A stretch of 64,000 nt of DNA from Zygnema cylindricum. Its lineage: Eukaryota > Streptophyta > Zygnematophyceae > Zygnematales > Zygnemataceae. The stretch lies in assembly GCA_037447655.1 (NCBI GenBank), contig JBBHKE010000081.1:150214-214213 (forward strand). Direction: 5' to 3'. Numbering within the stretch: position 1 is the stretch's first letter; every line of letters starts with the position of its first letter. The position numbers and the translations under genes are program-made. Positions 1 to 11,080 of this stretch are shown here, piece by piece. Below the pieces are notes generated by a model. It ran no database searches, had not been told where the DNA came from, and was given only the letters and a program-made list of their open reading frames with translations.

Positions 1-448
1 ACTTGCGCTTTACTAACGAATCAAACGTTACGTTTCACTGCGTAACATTTACGTGCAAAATTGCGCGCCAAACGAAACGCGACTTCGCACGAGCGTGCGT
101 AACAAATTTCGCACGCGAAACTTCCTACGAAATTCCCTTAAGTGAAAGTGACGTTTCGTACTAAAATTTGTACGAAACGAAGTACCGTGCATACTAAACG
201 TTTCATTAGAACTTTATGAAACGTACGCGCGTAATTTCGGTACTAATTTGACCCTTAACCCGTTTCAATGATACCCACTTGTTATTTAGACCCCACGCTG
301 TCACCTAAATACACCCATCGCTATAACTTTTAAAATATAACTCCAAATAGCGTGATTCTTTCGCGGACGTCTACCAATTTTAGTACTCTATAATTAGAAC
401 ACCTAAATACCCATTTATAAACAAGTTCGATCCGCTATTACTGTTACA
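1..448 (-). mobile_element. X-family TIR element, partial copy X' cut by window start
   Basis: This stretch is an inverted copy of 3110-3558, with similarity clear throughout by eye. It ends at 448 with CTGTTACA, the same terminus that closes the complete X copy at 4079. The rest of the element lies upstream of the window. No protein is encoded. Confidence 0.75.
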
Positions 449-907
449 TCCAAGACCCCTGCAATTTTTTTTTCCGTACATAGCGCTTGACGGGCACGGA
501 GAAAAATAGCGAGGACTCTCCTTCGTCCTAAAATTTTATAAATCGTGTGACGCGTTTTCATTCGCTGTTTGGGCGGTACTTGAACTAAAATCACCCCCTC
601 GAGGTGATTTTGGAAGAAGTTTTTTTTTGGGCTGGATTCTCTTGCCCGGGGGTCGAAAAGGTGAAAACGCCAAAATGCATTCACATGACGACAAACACGC
701 CGTACATTCAAAGTATAAATTGACGTTCACTCTACTTTGGTAAAAATGATTTTTTCGTACGGCTAAAGTTTTTGTCAAAGTTCCCTGAATTTTAGGGCAA
801 AAAGACAGAGAAAAGTAGATACTTTAAAACATGGGGACACCCCCTTTATAGCTCTCGTCCTAGATATGTACAAAATCTTGACAGCCCTATCGGCCTAGCT
901 TGTAAAG
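449..907. other. Intergenic, no gene seen
   Basis: AT-rich sequence with homopolymer runs. There is one short hairpin (AAAATCACC at 587-595 against GGTGATTTT at 603-611) and a few GTAC-type motifs. Short open frames overlap on both strands without recognisable domains and look like chance. Confidence 0.5.
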
Positions 908-957
908 TACACCGTGTATCGCTATTAGTGATAACACTAATAGCGATACACGGTGTA
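908..957. mobile_element. Minimal TA-flanked palindromic MITE
   Basis: Two perfect 23-nt inverted arms (908-930 and 935-957) are separated by only four bases. The arms begin TACACCGTG and match the termini of the longer TA-flanked elements at 1031-1339, 4801-5416 and 61422-61619. It therefore looks like that family reduced to its terminal inverted repeats. Confidence 0.6.
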
Positions 958-1030
958 GCACTGACTTCTCTTCACATTTGAGGTAATCGAAATAGTTACA
1001 CAATTTCGCTTTGTAATGTAAAGTACATTA

Positions 1031-1339
1031 CACCGTGAATCGCTATTAGCGTTCATAACGCTAATTCGGCGCTCCCAAATTTTGACCCAAATTCTTAAAT
1101 AGAGTTAATAATTCCAAAAAAAAAATAGCGTTATTATAGGTACCACAGATATTAAGATTAATAATTGTAATATAATGCCGTTTTAAATAGTGTCGCGTAC
1201 GGACCGTTCAGTTTTGTACCATTTTGTACCTTAATAAGTAAAAAAGTACAAAAAAAAGTTAAATATAGTCGCGCCCGCATGTGATTGTGCAGTCAAAAAA
1301 CGCGTGACAAAAAAGTGTGACGTTACACGATTAACGGTG
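1031..1339. mobile_element. TA-flanked MITE (CACCGTG termini)
   Basis: It starts TA-CACCGTGAATCGC and ends in an inverted CGGTG-TA. The interior is similar to the longer copy at 4801-5416 in the same orientation. TA flanks on both sides are what Tc1/mariner-type elements leave, but no transposase is present, so the superfamily is an inference. Confidence 0.55.
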
Positions 1340-1500
1340 TAACGTTAACATTTAACTGCGTGAATATTATCGAAACTTGCGGATGTCCGAATCACGCGAC
1401 ATCGTACGATTTTGAGCATTTTATACATGTACATATCTTAGGGTGTCGTTACATCCGTCGTTTCTGTAATCGTACGACCAACTCTAAGGGCCGGGTTAAT
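1340..1500. other. Spacer between MITEs
   Basis: Short non-coding spacer between the TA-flanked MITE and the first M1 copy. Nothing recognised in it. Confidence 0.4.
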
Positions 1501-1503
1501 TAA

Positions 1504-2908
1504 GGGTGGACTTCCATTAACGAAAAAGTAGAGTTTTTAACTAACGCCCGTACCGTTTCGTACAATTTTTTTTTTCAACGAAAACAACATCACAGAAAAT
1601 TGTCCAAGGTTGTAGGCGTAAATTAGGACCGTCATATTCAATTACACTTTTTATCTATGACGCCACGTCACCAAGCCTACAGTTTGTAAAGACCGTGCAC
1701 AAGAGGACAGTTCTCGAAACAGAACGTGAAAAAATAGGCCGCGTGGAAAAGGTAAAAAAAATCCACGAGGAGCGCGCGCATATGTGCGTACACGTCGCAA
1801 GGGTCATGTGCGTGTGGCTGCGAATCAGCTGAAATTATCCCGTCACGCTCCCACCATCAAAGTTTCCCGCCGCCTTTTTGTCTTTCCGTTTTGAATTTTT
1901 GGGTAGTACATTTAATGCCCTCTGTACGAGACATTAATTAACTCTGCTGGAACAGATATTACCTCCGCTGATTCAGATAATTCCTCCACTAGTTCAAATA
2001 TTTCCTCCGTTCGTAGAGATATTACGTTCAAAATTTGCAATCTAAGGGTGGACTTCCATTAGCGAAAAAAGTGGGGTTTTTTACTGACGGTCGTACCGTT
2101 TCGTACAGGTTCGTACATTTTTTTTTCAAGGATAACAACATTAAAAAAAATGTCAAATGTTGTACGCGTAAATTCGAATGTCGGATTCAATTTCACTTTT
2201 TATCCGAGACGCCACGTCACCAACCCTAAAGTTTGTTAAGATCGTGCATAAGGAGAACAATTCTCGAACACAGAACGTGTAAAAATAGGCCAGGTGGAAA
2301 AGGTAAAAAAAAAATCCACGAGGAGCGCGCGCATATATGCATACACGTCGCAAGGGTCACGTGCGTTCCGCCAAGGTGGCTGCGAATCTACCGAAATTAT
2401 CCCGTCACGCTCCCACCATCAAAGTTTGCCGCGGCCTTTTTGTCGTTGCGTTTTGAAATTTTGGGTAGTGCATTTAATGCCATATGTACAAGTCATTAAT
2501 TACCTCCGACGGTACAGATATTTCCTTTGCGGGTACATATATTTCCACCGCTCGTACAAATATTGCGTTCAGACTTTGCATTCTTATATTCTTTTAAAAT
2601 ATTTAGCATCTAATATTTACCTACGTGTTACAACCACAATGAGCCACGCAAATAAAAAGTGGTTTATTGTCGCGACATAATGGAAGGCACGCCCTTCAGT
2701 AAAATTTTCCGTACAATTACTGAGACGCCTAATGGAAGTCAACCCCAAGATTCTTTCAAGATTTGAAGCATCTAAAATTAACCTACGGTCTACCAACAAG
2801 AATGAACCACGAAAATAAAAAGTGGTTTACTGACGCGACCTAATAGAAGGCACTCCCTTCAGTAAAATTTTCCGTACAATTACTGAGACGCCTAATGGAA
2901 GTCCACCC
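1504..2908 (+). mobile_element. M1-family MITE copy a, split by copy b
   Basis: It begins with GGGTGGACTTCCATTA after a TAA (1501-1503) and ends with the inverted form at 2901-2908. It is interrupted at 2046-2745 by another copy of the same family. The two outer parts (1504-2045 and 2746-2908) add up to about 700 bp, matching the length of copy b. TAA flanks and these termini suggest a PIF/Harbinger-type MITE (inference). Confidence 0.6.
2046..2745 (+). mobile_element. M1-family MITE copy b, inserted in copy a
   Basis: About 700 bp, starting GGGTGGACTTCCATTAG after TAA and ending in a degenerate inverted terminus near 2745. It aligns along its length with copy a, which makes the region look like a 540-bp tandem repeat until the nesting is recognised. 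No coding content. Confidence 0.6.
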
Positions 2909-3109
2909 TCATTCTCGTTGGTAGCACGTAGGTTAATATTAGATGCTTAAAATCTTGAAGGAATCTTAGATTGAACGTAATATCTGTACCAGCGGAAGAA
3001 ATATCTGTACCAGGGGAGGTAATTAATGCCTTGTATAGAAGGCATTAAATGTACTACCCAAAATTTCAAAACACAACGACAAAAGGTGGCTGCAAACTTT
3101 GACGGTGGG
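2909..3109 (-). mobile_element. M1-family MITE copy e, first fragment
   Basis: Inverted copy of the distal half of M1. It stops at 3109 where element X begins and resumes at 4080. Its own left terminus is missing next to the end of copy a. Confidence 0.55.
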
Positions 3110-4079
3110 TGTAACAGTAATAGCTGATCGAACTTATTTATAAAGGGGTATTTAAGTATTATGATTATAGAGTACTAAATTTGGTAGACGTCTGCGAAAG
3201 AATCACGCTATTTGGAGTTATATTTTAAAAGTTATAGCAATGGGTGTATTTAGGTGACAGCGTGGGGTCTAAATAACAAGTGGGTATCATTGAAACGGGT
3301 TAAGGGTCAAATTAGTACCGAAATTACGCGTGTACGTTTCATAAAGTTCTAACGAAACGTTTAGTATGCACGGTGGTTTGTTTTCGTACAAATTTTAGTA
3401 CGAAACGTCACTTTCACTTAAGGGAATTTCGGAGGAAGTTTGCGTGCGAAATTTGTTACGCACGATCGTGCGAAGTCGCGTTTCGTTTGGCGCGCACTTT
3501 TGCACGTAAATGTTACGTAGTGAAACGTAACGTTTGATTGGTTAGTAAAGTGCTAAGTAGTGAGTAAGAGATTTTGCACGTTTTTGCATTGGTCAATCTG
3601 AGTCTTTGCTGATCAATGATTGGCCCAGGTAAAAGCCTGTTAAAACGAAGCGTTGATTCTGGCCTAGCGAGTCCAAGGCGATGATGGATAAATAGTGAAG
3701 TGCAAGAGGAGAGTAGACATCTTTTTCCTTTGGAAAAGTTTGTGGAAATTCCGGCTGATTTTGGTCCTGAGCGATTAATACCAAATTGGAGAAAAGGCAT
3801 TTTTGCATCGAAATCTCTTACTAACTAAATAGTGTTTTAGTAGTTAAGAGAAAGAATTATTAAGAGTGGAGAGTAGTGGAAAACACTCTAATAAGAAGAG
3901 TTGAGCCACGAGGGCAAGAGACAAAGCTAATGTTATGTGGACAGAAGCTTCTTCTAATTTAAAGTTTATCCTTGTGTGAGTGTTGTCCAATGTGGATGTG
4001 TATTTTCCAATGTGTGGAATGTGTGGTTGGGATTGTTTGTAGTAATGGGATTTTTTGAGAGGTAGGAGATCCTGTTACA
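3110..4079 (+). mobile_element. X-family TIR element, complete copy inserted in M1 copy e
   Basis: About 970 bp bounded by TGTAACAG at the left and CTGTTACA at the right. A short near-duplicate of the target (GTGGG left, ATGGG right) flanks it, and the M1 sequence is continuous when it is removed. Its first 448 bp are repeated in inverted orientation at the window start. There is no convincing coding region. The superfamily is not identified. Confidence 0.6.
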
Positions 4080-4454
4080 ATGGGAGCGTGACGGGATAAT
4101 TTTTGGGGATTCGCAGCCACCTTGGCGGAAGGCACATGGCCCTTGCGACGCGTACGCATATATGCGTGCGCCCCTCCTGGATTTTTTTGATCTTTTCCAC
4201 GCGGCCTATTTTTACACGTTCTGTATTAGAGAATAGTCCTCACTGTGCACGGTCTTAACAAACTGTAAGGTTGGTGATGTGGCGTCACGATTAAAAAATG
4301 TAATTGAATCTGACGGTCATAATTTACGCCTTTAACTTTGGACAATTTTCTGTAATGTTGTTTTTGTTTGAAAAAAAATAATTTTGCGAAACATGTACGA
4401 AACGGTACGGCCGTGTGTAAAAATCCCTAACACTTCGCTAATGGAAGTCCACCC
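4080..4454 (-). mobile_element. M1-family MITE copy e, second fragment
   Basis: Continuation of the inverted M1 copy, ending with TCCATTAG-type sequence inverted at about 4440-4454 and followed by TAA at 4455-4457, as expected for an intact terminus with its 3-bp target duplication. Confidence 0.6.
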
Positions 4455-4457
4455 TAA

Positions 4458-4798
4458 GTCGATGTTCCATCACGAAGAGCTTGTAATACAATTTCTTGTA
4501 AATTTATTAATTGAGTGGCACCACGTAAGCTTTGATCCAATATTGAATATCCTTAAAAAATTTCACACCGACAAATTTTACTTCAAATCTTCACTTGCGT
4601 ACCATGTAACTGTGCAGAACTTTTGTACTTTTTGCAAACGCCAGTCTTCTACGCCAACTCATTTTTTAGGGTTACTGTTTTTGAAAATGAAGAAAATCCT
4701 TTGCCGAAAATAGTGTGACGAAAGAGCGTTGCCAAAAATAGCGCGACGAATGACTGTTTCGAGATTACTTTTTTTATCTTCAGTTGCATTTTGAAAGG
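4458..4798. other. Intergenic, no gene seen
   Basis: AT-rich unique sequence. A 109-codon frame crosses the MITE boundary and has no recognisable domain, so I do not call it. Two similar short blocks near 4705 and 4730 form a weak tandem. Confidence 0.4.
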
Positions 4799-4800
4799 TA

Positions 4801-5416
4801 CACCGCGAATCGAAATTGGAGTAAATAACGCTAATTTGGTCTCCCTAAATTCGACTCTATCACCTTAAATAGAGTAAATGATTCTAATTTTTTCATTATT
4901 CTATTTAAGGTAAGGTTTAATTAGCGTAAAAAATTCTAATATAGGCTCATTTTATATAGTGCGGAATACGGATAACGTCCGACCTTGCATAATTGTACTT
5001 TTATAAGTAAAAAGGTACAAATAATGATTTAATACAATCGCGCTCGCACATGAAATCGCACTAAACAAAAAATCAATCACATCGAAAAAAAGTCGTTCAC
5101 ATAACTCTCGTCTGTCGACAGCATCGTCGTCAGTGTGAACATTAACTAACATTCATCGCGACAAATAGTTCTAACGTCATAATGACGTCAAAACTATACG
5201 GACTTACAAATTTTGGACATCTACGTAATTTAGTGTTAATAATTTCAGCGTAGATAATTATCGCCGACATAACCCAATATAGAGTACTTAAATAAATTAG
5301 AGTAAACTTCCTCTGTGAAAAAGTTATATCACACAAATTAGCGTTCATTACTCTAATTGTTTTCTTTTTGTTTTTTTAATCTCAATTTTTCATTACTCTA
5401 ATTACAATTCGCGGTG
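4801..5416. mobile_element. TA-flanked MITE (CACCGCG termini)
   Basis: 616 bp starting TA-CACCGCGAAT and ending ATTCGCGGTG-TA. The first 300 bp resemble 1031-1339. AT-rich and non-coding. The termini match the palindrome at 908-957 and the copy at 61422-61619. Confidence 0.6.
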
Positions 5417-5523
5417 TACATACCATGTGCAAATCTTTTGATTTTTCGTTGGTTGTCCATCGTGACACATAGCTTAATCGTCTAGCGTGTCGCGATTCAT
5501 ATTTTTTTGTAGCTTACGACCAT

Positions 5524-5574
5524 AGTTCAAAAGTAGGTGAAAGAAGGCCCATACAATATGCCTATTGTATGCAA
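5524..5574 (+). mobile_element. M2-family MITE, terminal fragment
   Basis: Starts AGTTCAAAAGTAGG, the terminus of the M2 copies at 47447-47824 and (inverted) at 16053-16066. About 50 bp match before similarity is lost at 5575. Confidence 0.5.
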
Positions 5575-6235
5575 AACATAAAGTGTGACCTTCAAGCTCT
5601 ATATGTTCTATGGTTAAACTCAAAAAATGGCCATTCTATTTCTCGCTCCATTAGTCGTGTACATTTACGACATGATGGTGAACCATTCTTTAGAAACAAT
5701 GTCCTAACGAGTGAGGGTGAATGTAGATTTGCGACGATTGAGTCTATATACAACTTAAAAAAAAAATACATAGGTTTTGTTTTTCTAAAACCACCAGTGC
5801 AGGTGGAGGAGCAGCACTAGTAGTAGAAGTAGACATGATACACTCTCAGAAGCTATCAAGAATCCTACCAAACAGTTGTTTTTAAATGCTCACCAAACCT
5901 TGTACAAGCATCCAAACTTCACAAAGCCCTATCAACATATAGAGCAGCATAAACATTGACAACTCCCAAAGTTTCAACACAATTGACCAATTGACTAGAC
6001 AACACTCAAGATATAACACTCTGAAGTTTCCGAAGAACTGTCTGCAATTTTACTACTTAGAAGTTTGGATACATAAAATGTTCTACGTCCTAATTCTTAT
6101 ACCTGTGTTGTACCGACAATACAAGTTACCTAAGAGGTATGTCAAACAACCAAGCTAACACTAATCTGTGAAGCTACCGCTGAGCTACCACTAAGGTAAT
6201 TAACACTACTCAGAATCTATACACCGAATATCTCA
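5575..6235. other. Unclassified sequence upstream of copia A
   Basis: An open frame of 83 codons at 5569-5820 (+) resembles no family I know. It overlaps the end of an M2 fragment and has no clear start context, so I leave it uncalled. The remainder, to where copia A similarity begins, shows nothing recognisable. The 3' LTR expected for copia A is absent here. Confidence 0.35.
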
Positions 6236-7505
6236 TCACACTTTTGGTTGCTTCCCAATCTCTTTTCCTAGGTTCATTTAGACTTCTATTGGGAACGCCT
6301 ACAGCCACAGCTATGTCCGGAAGTGTACAATTTATAAAGTAAATTAAACTGCATACAATTTGCCTATAAGGAATTCCTTCCATAAACCTCTTTTCTTCCT
6401 CATCCATGTTATCATTCAAAATCAATATCCCTCTCTCTTCACTCCCCTCTGATACTTTTTTTAGATCCATGGGAGTGGTACACCCATTTGTTTTCTCCAT
6501 CTGAATCTTTTCTTGCATATTACCGATAGCTTTTTTCTGAGTGAGTCTTATAATTCTATTCCCTCTATCCCTTTCCATTTGAATCCTCAAAATGTATTTT
6601 GCTTCGCCGAGATCTTTCATGTCAAACCGACTTCTTAGATCCTGTTTGAGTTTGTTAATTTTATTGCAAGGACTTGCTTAAGACTAACAAATCCTCAACA
6701 TAAATAGCAATAAATATCACTCCATTTTCATCCTCAATTATATATATAGAGTGATCTAAACTTATTCTAATGTCTCCCAAACCTGTCAGATATTCGTCCA
6801 ATTTTATGTTCTATTGCCGCGGGGCTCGCTTAAGGCCATAAAACGATTTTATCAGTTTGCACACCTTGCTTTCTTCTCCACTTTCCACAAATCCTTTCGG
6901 TTGCCTCATGTAGATTTCTTCTTCCAACTCTCCGTATAAGAAGGCGGTCTTAATATCCATCTAGTGTATTTCCATATCCTCTGCCACAACTAAACTTAAG
7001 AGGATTTTGACAGAAAGGAATCTGACTACAGGTGTAAAGGTTTTTTCATAGTTTATTCATTCTTTCTGAGTATAACCTTTAGCAACCAACCTAGCTTTAT
7101 ATCTTTCAATGGTATTATATGGGTTTCGTTTAAGCATAAACATCCACTTATATCCAATCGGTTTTCTGTCCGGTGGACAATTTACCAACTCCCATGTATT
7201 GGCTTCCATGATAGAGGCCATTTCTTCATTGATGGCGGTGAACCACCGGCTGCTTTCTGGGGTATTTATGGCCTCTAATTATGTCTAAGGTTCTTCTGGG
7301 TGAGACATATTTTTGAGTTTATTATTTACATGTGTTTCTTGAAGCATTTTATTGCTTCTGTTTCCTCCTTCAAAATCTGACGCCGGTGTGGAAGGCATCC
7401 TCGGGTTTCCTTTAGGAAGATTTTCATCTCCCCTATCTTCCAATTACCGTGTTTGATCAAGTTCCCCATCGGTTTCCACTTCGTATTGTGGTGTTACCTT
7501 GGATG
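6236..7505 (-). pseudogene. pol: copia A reverse transcriptase / RNase H, broken and truncated
   Basis: This is the remains of the domain that copies retrotransposon RNA into DNA. The longest open piece (6210-6620) carries the RT thumb and connection region: a KDLGEAKYIL block, then NCTLPDIAVAVGV and a few residues of the RNase H linker before similarity ends at VMRY. The upstream part, with the palm motifs, is readable only in pieces because of stops and shifts between 6630 and 7440. The RNase H catalytic core is missing. Closest relatives in the window are G (39434-41033) and H (55423-57041). It is non-functional as it stands. Confidence 0.75.
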
Positions 7506-9179
7506 TTATCTTTTCGTCCTTCTCCTTTGGCACATATGCTTATTTTTCTTAAACCCCGTCTTCCTTCTCTTCATTTCCCAAGTCTCGTCTTCCTTCTCTT
7601 CATTTCCCAAGTCAAAGTCAGAATACTGACCCGATTCAAATCTGATTTTGACTTCTTTGTTATATATGAATGGATCAATAGACTTTACTTCATTCATCAC
7701 CACTATGTGTTTTACCAAAATGATATCTCTCTTTTTCAAGTCATACACTAGATATCCTTTCGTGCTCTCATCATATCCTACAAGATATCCTTGTTTCCCT
7801 CTTCCCTCTAACTTCCATTTAGTCTTATCAGAATCCAAACTGTAAACTTGACTTCCGAACACTCTCAAACTAGACAAATCTGGACTTCTTCCCGTCCACC
7901 TTTCATACGGAGTTTCCTCCTTATTTGCCGAAGTTAGCACTTTATTTTTTATGAAGTTAGCATAGTTCATAGACTCAGCCCAAAACTACAATCCTATTTT
8001 TTTATCAGTTAGCATACTTCTGGACATATCTCCTAAAGTTCTTTTCACTCTTTCTGCTACTCCATTTTGTTCTGGATTATAAAGAACAGTTTTCTCATGA
8101 TGGATTCCTTCTTCTTTAAGAAATTCTTCAAATTCTTTTGAGGTGTATTCTTTCCCATTATCACTTCTTATCTTTTTTATTGAGGTTTCATGTAATTTTT
8201 CACTCCATACTTTGTATTCTTTGAAACATCTTAGTACCTCTAACTTATTTCTTAGAAAATATACCTTAGTGTATCTAAACTAATCATCTATAATGGTTAG
8301 CATCCATCTTTTCCCCCCCATGTGAAGCATACCTAGCTGGTCCCCAAACATCAGTGTGAACTAGATCTAATACTTCTCTCTTCTAATTGTGGATGCCTAT
8401 GGAAATGGAAGTCTATGAATCTTCCCTTAGGCACATCCACTACAATCATCTGAGGTCTCATCATCTCCAAACTCAATTCCATCCACTATTCATTTTTTCT
8501 TCATTTTCTTTAATCTATCTAGATTCACATGCCCCAACCTCTTGTGCCAAAGCATCATATCAGTTCCACACGAGTAGAGAACACCCTTCTCATTGTAAAT
8601 TACAATTCTGAACATTCCTTGACAACCCTTTTCAGCTATGAAATAAACTTCATTATCAAAGCTAGCTGTGTATATTCCTTTCTTAGTTCCTATTTCAAAC
8701 TTTTTTTCATCTAGAACAGCTCTAGAGATTAGATTCTTGCTAAGCTGTGGAATGTAAATAACATTTGAGAGTGTTACAATTGAAGCCTTTCCATCAACTA
8801 GAACTTTTAAATCAATCGATCTAAAAATACTTGTGGTTTCTACTCTACCATCTCCATACTCTATCTCAACTGTTGGAATTTTTCTTAATTTAGTAAACCA
8901 CCTCTTATCCTTTCACATATGCATTGAGGCCCTTGAGTCTATGATCCACCCATCCTCAGGTGGATCCCTCTTTCCTCCGAAAGCACACTTTTGTCTCTGT
9001 AGAATGTATGCATGGTTCTCAGTGGTTTTTGTTTAAAAAGAAGCTCCTCAAGCTCCTCTTCCAGTTCGGTTGCGTCATCTTCTTCCTCGTCGTGAACTTG
9101 AGTCAAAAAAGCCTTTTATTCCTCCATCTTTTGAGGAACCTTAGCCATCTTTTAGTCGGAGATCTGCAAGCTTGACACA
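7506..9179 (-). pseudogene. pol: copia A protease and integrase, broken
   Basis: The C-terminal integrase region is open at 7506-7970, with the conserved ERWTGRSPDLSSLRVFGSQ block and the linker to RT. The central integrase core and zinc-binding region can be followed through stops to about 8500. The protease site near 8930 reads DSRAS instead of the usual DSGAS, followed by a stop where relatives have Trp or Cys. Both the altered triad and the stops make it inactive. It lies between gag (upstream on the minus strand) and RT, the normal copia order. Confidence 0.75.
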
Positions 9180-10159
9180 ATCTACCATGTAATGTCCTAG
9201 TTTCTTGCAGAAGTGACATAATCCACCTCAAGGAGCTCCTCTCCTTTGGCGATCAAATCTGCCACCTCCTTGTCATTTTCTTCCAAAGTTTTGATAAGAA
9301 TCCTTTCCTTTTTCCTCATAACGCGTTCGCTAATCAGATCCTGCAGCCAATGTCGGACTTCCTCTCCTAAGTTTTATGGTACTCTCTTTCACTAAAATCA
9401 TCCCCACTGTATATCATCCCAATTCCAATTGCAATCACTTAGATCCTGCAACCGATTAATGATATTCTCATACTCTTTAGGTAGTTTCATTATCAGTGTA
9501 TTTACTCTTTGTCTCTCAGACCATGAGTTACATGCGCTCTCTAGTTCTCCAAATAATGCTCCTAAGTCATTGTAATAATCATTCATACTTCCTCCCTTGT
9601 AAGTATAAGCTGAAATCTTATTTTTTGCCAGCTGTTGCTGCTGCAATGACCCACTCTTATATTTGTTTACTAGAGATACCCAAATCTGAGAGGAAGATCT
9701 AACATGCATAAGGGGAATGGCAATACCCTTCACTACACTTTTGAGAATTAAGAGCTTAGCCACCTTGTCCTTATAGTTCCAATTTTCATATTCTGACCGT
9801 TCGGTCTGACTCCTTGTCACCATTGCTGGTGGTGCTACTGCTGGTATTGTCCTTGACAATGGAGTCCCTCAAGAAGCAACTCCTCTTTTTTCTCATTCCA
9901 TGATTATTTCCTCCCCTTCCTCGTCATCGTTCGTGATGGTGACTAATGTTTTAACTGCTGTTGTGACAGAGGTGCCAAAAAAACGTGTTCCTCTAAACCC
10001 AGATGGAGGTGGGCATCGAATTTGCCGGGACACTATGCCCCATAGGTGCTTCTCAAAAAGTTCTCCCTCCATCATCATTTTCCAATAAAGAAAGTCAAAT
10101 CCATTAAACATGGGCACCCTAGAGGGTGGGCCCATAACTCAAAATTCTGTGGTCTCCAT
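9180..10159 (-). pseudogene. gag: copia A gag, broken
   Basis: Gag forms the virus-like particle that holds element RNA. The expected start codon lies in the LTR (10157-10159), but a TGA follows after six codons at the LTR/primer-site junction. An ATG within the primer-binding site reopens the frame (9893-10135) with the GPPSRVPMFNGFDFLYW block typical of copia gag N-termini. The middle domain is open at 9398-9859, and a CCHC zinc knuckle can be read near 9190-9225. The arginine codon at the position where G and H carry a TGA is still CGA here, so A keeps the ancestral state. Confidence 0.75.
10125..10138 (-). other. Primer-binding site of A (half-tRNA-Met type)
   Basis: Reads GTTATGGGCCCACC on the minus strand, directly after the 5' LTR. 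It is complementary to the anticodon-stem region of initiator tRNA-Met rather than to the tRNA 3' end. Confidence 0.7.
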
Positions 10160-10264
10160 TGACCCAGAGAATGAGCAGCCTATGTAAAGCCTCTAGGATA
10201 ATATTTGACCCTTTCACTTTCCCACTAAATAAGTGCCGCCTAGGCTCACAAATATGCTGACCAC

Positions 10265-10336
10265 CCTCACCCATGTGAGGAGAAGACTCCTTTGAGTCAA
10301 AAGCAAAAAGAATCACTGAATTTTCTCCCTTGAGCA
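10265..10336 (-). promoter_or_regulatory. Leader hairpin row in LTR of A
   Basis: Three short hairpins in order. One reads CCTCAC-CCAT-GTGAGG on the plus strand (10265-10280). The next reads GACTC-CTTT-GAGTC (10285-10298). The third, weaker, lies at 10323-10336. Same arrangement as in the other family 1 and 2 LTRs. Confidence 0.5.
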
Positions 10337-10824
10337 GTAAGTTATGGCTGGCCAAAGATGGCAAATAAATATAAAAAGACACCTGGAGAGAGGCGCCTCA
10401 AACACGCTAAGTCCTTTAACTCCTACTCACAACTACTTACTACTCTACCCTCGGCCAATGAAAAGGGTGTATAGTAGAAGAAGGTAGAGTGGCCGATTGT
10501 ACTTTTTGTATGGCCATTGTACAACATGGCCTTCTGGTTGACACTTGTCAACATGGGAGCCATCGTTCCTCCTTCCATCCTTTCCGGCGTCCAATGATGT
10601 GGCGCCACATGGCAAAGAGCGCCCCTATATTTGAAAGCCGCCAAAGATTTATTCGGGTTTGGCGGGGGCGACGACGTCCGTGCGATCATGTATTTTACAC
10701 GGTTAGATTCGCGTCCGCGAGCGCCGTTTGACTATAGATGTTGTTTTGTCAATTTTGGTCTGTTTTGATGAAAGTGACGTTTGCGTGACACATTAAATAA
10801 ATAGCGAACTGTGTATCGTTTCGT

Positions 10825-10897
10825 GAACGCCATAATGGTTAAGGTGTACGTCTATGTAGTACTTCGTAGACGTAGGTTCATATCAGGTTGAAGGCAA
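10825..10897 (+). other. tRNA-like module, antisense in LTR of A
   Basis: Opposite in orientation to the element. A-box-like CGCCATAATGGTTAAGG, an anticodon-arm-like stem (CGTCTA...TAGACG) and a B-box-like GGTTCATATC occur in tRNA order, followed by TTTT at 10900-10903. It is the most diverged of the eleven copies. Confidence 0.45.
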
Positions 10898-11032
10898 CAT
10901 TTTGGCAATCTATCAATCTGTCTGCCTATCTGCCTGTTTCTTTCTAACTATGGCGCCAACCATGATAACTCTCTCTCTCTCTTCACTTTAGAGTCTAAAT
11001 TAAGAAGTGAATATTAATTACTTCTTTTCAAC

Positions 11033-11080
11033 AGTAGGCATACTGTATGTGTGTGCGTTTGTGCACACTCTTGTACGAAC
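11033..11080 (-). mobile_element. M2 MITE fragment between A and B
   Basis: Inverted match to part of the M2 copy at 47447-47824. It continues at 15685 after removal of element B and its target duplication CGAAC. Confidence 0.6.

Larger units (their letters stand above)
6236..11032 (-). mobile_element. Ty1/copia element A, 3'-truncated
   Basis: Family 1 (same group as G and H). On the minus strand it runs 5' LTR (10139-11032), primer-binding site, gag, protease, integrase, reverse transcriptase and the start of RNase H, then breaks off near 6236 with no 3' LTR. The 5' LTR edge abuts 11033-11080, a piece of an M2 MITE that continues beyond element B, so A inserted into that MITE. Many stops and frameshifts mark it as older than B or C. 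Confidence 0.85.
10139..11032 (-). repeat. 5' LTR of copia A
   Basis: About 894 bp, starting (minus strand) TGTTGAAAAGAAG at 11032 and ending at the primer-binding site. It is similar along its length to the LTRs of G and H. It contains the hairpin row (10265-10336), the tRNA-like module (10825-10897) and remnants of the GTAC ladder near 10495-10530. Confidence 0.85.

Noticed and set aside
1500-2600. 540-bp tandem repeat
   Set aside because: Better explained by one M1 MITE inserted near the middle of another; the second half of the first copy continues at 2746.
1-3558. A single 3.5-kb foldback transposon with 450-bp inverted termini
   Set aside because: The right arm is only the first half of a complete 970-bp element (3110-4079) with its own termini, inserted in an M1 copy. 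The left arm is a second, inverted copy running out of the window.
5569-5820. 83-codon plus-strand gene
   Set aside because: Overlaps an M2 fragment, no domain recognised, and composition does not differ clearly from surrounding AT-rich sequence. Left as unclassified sequence.
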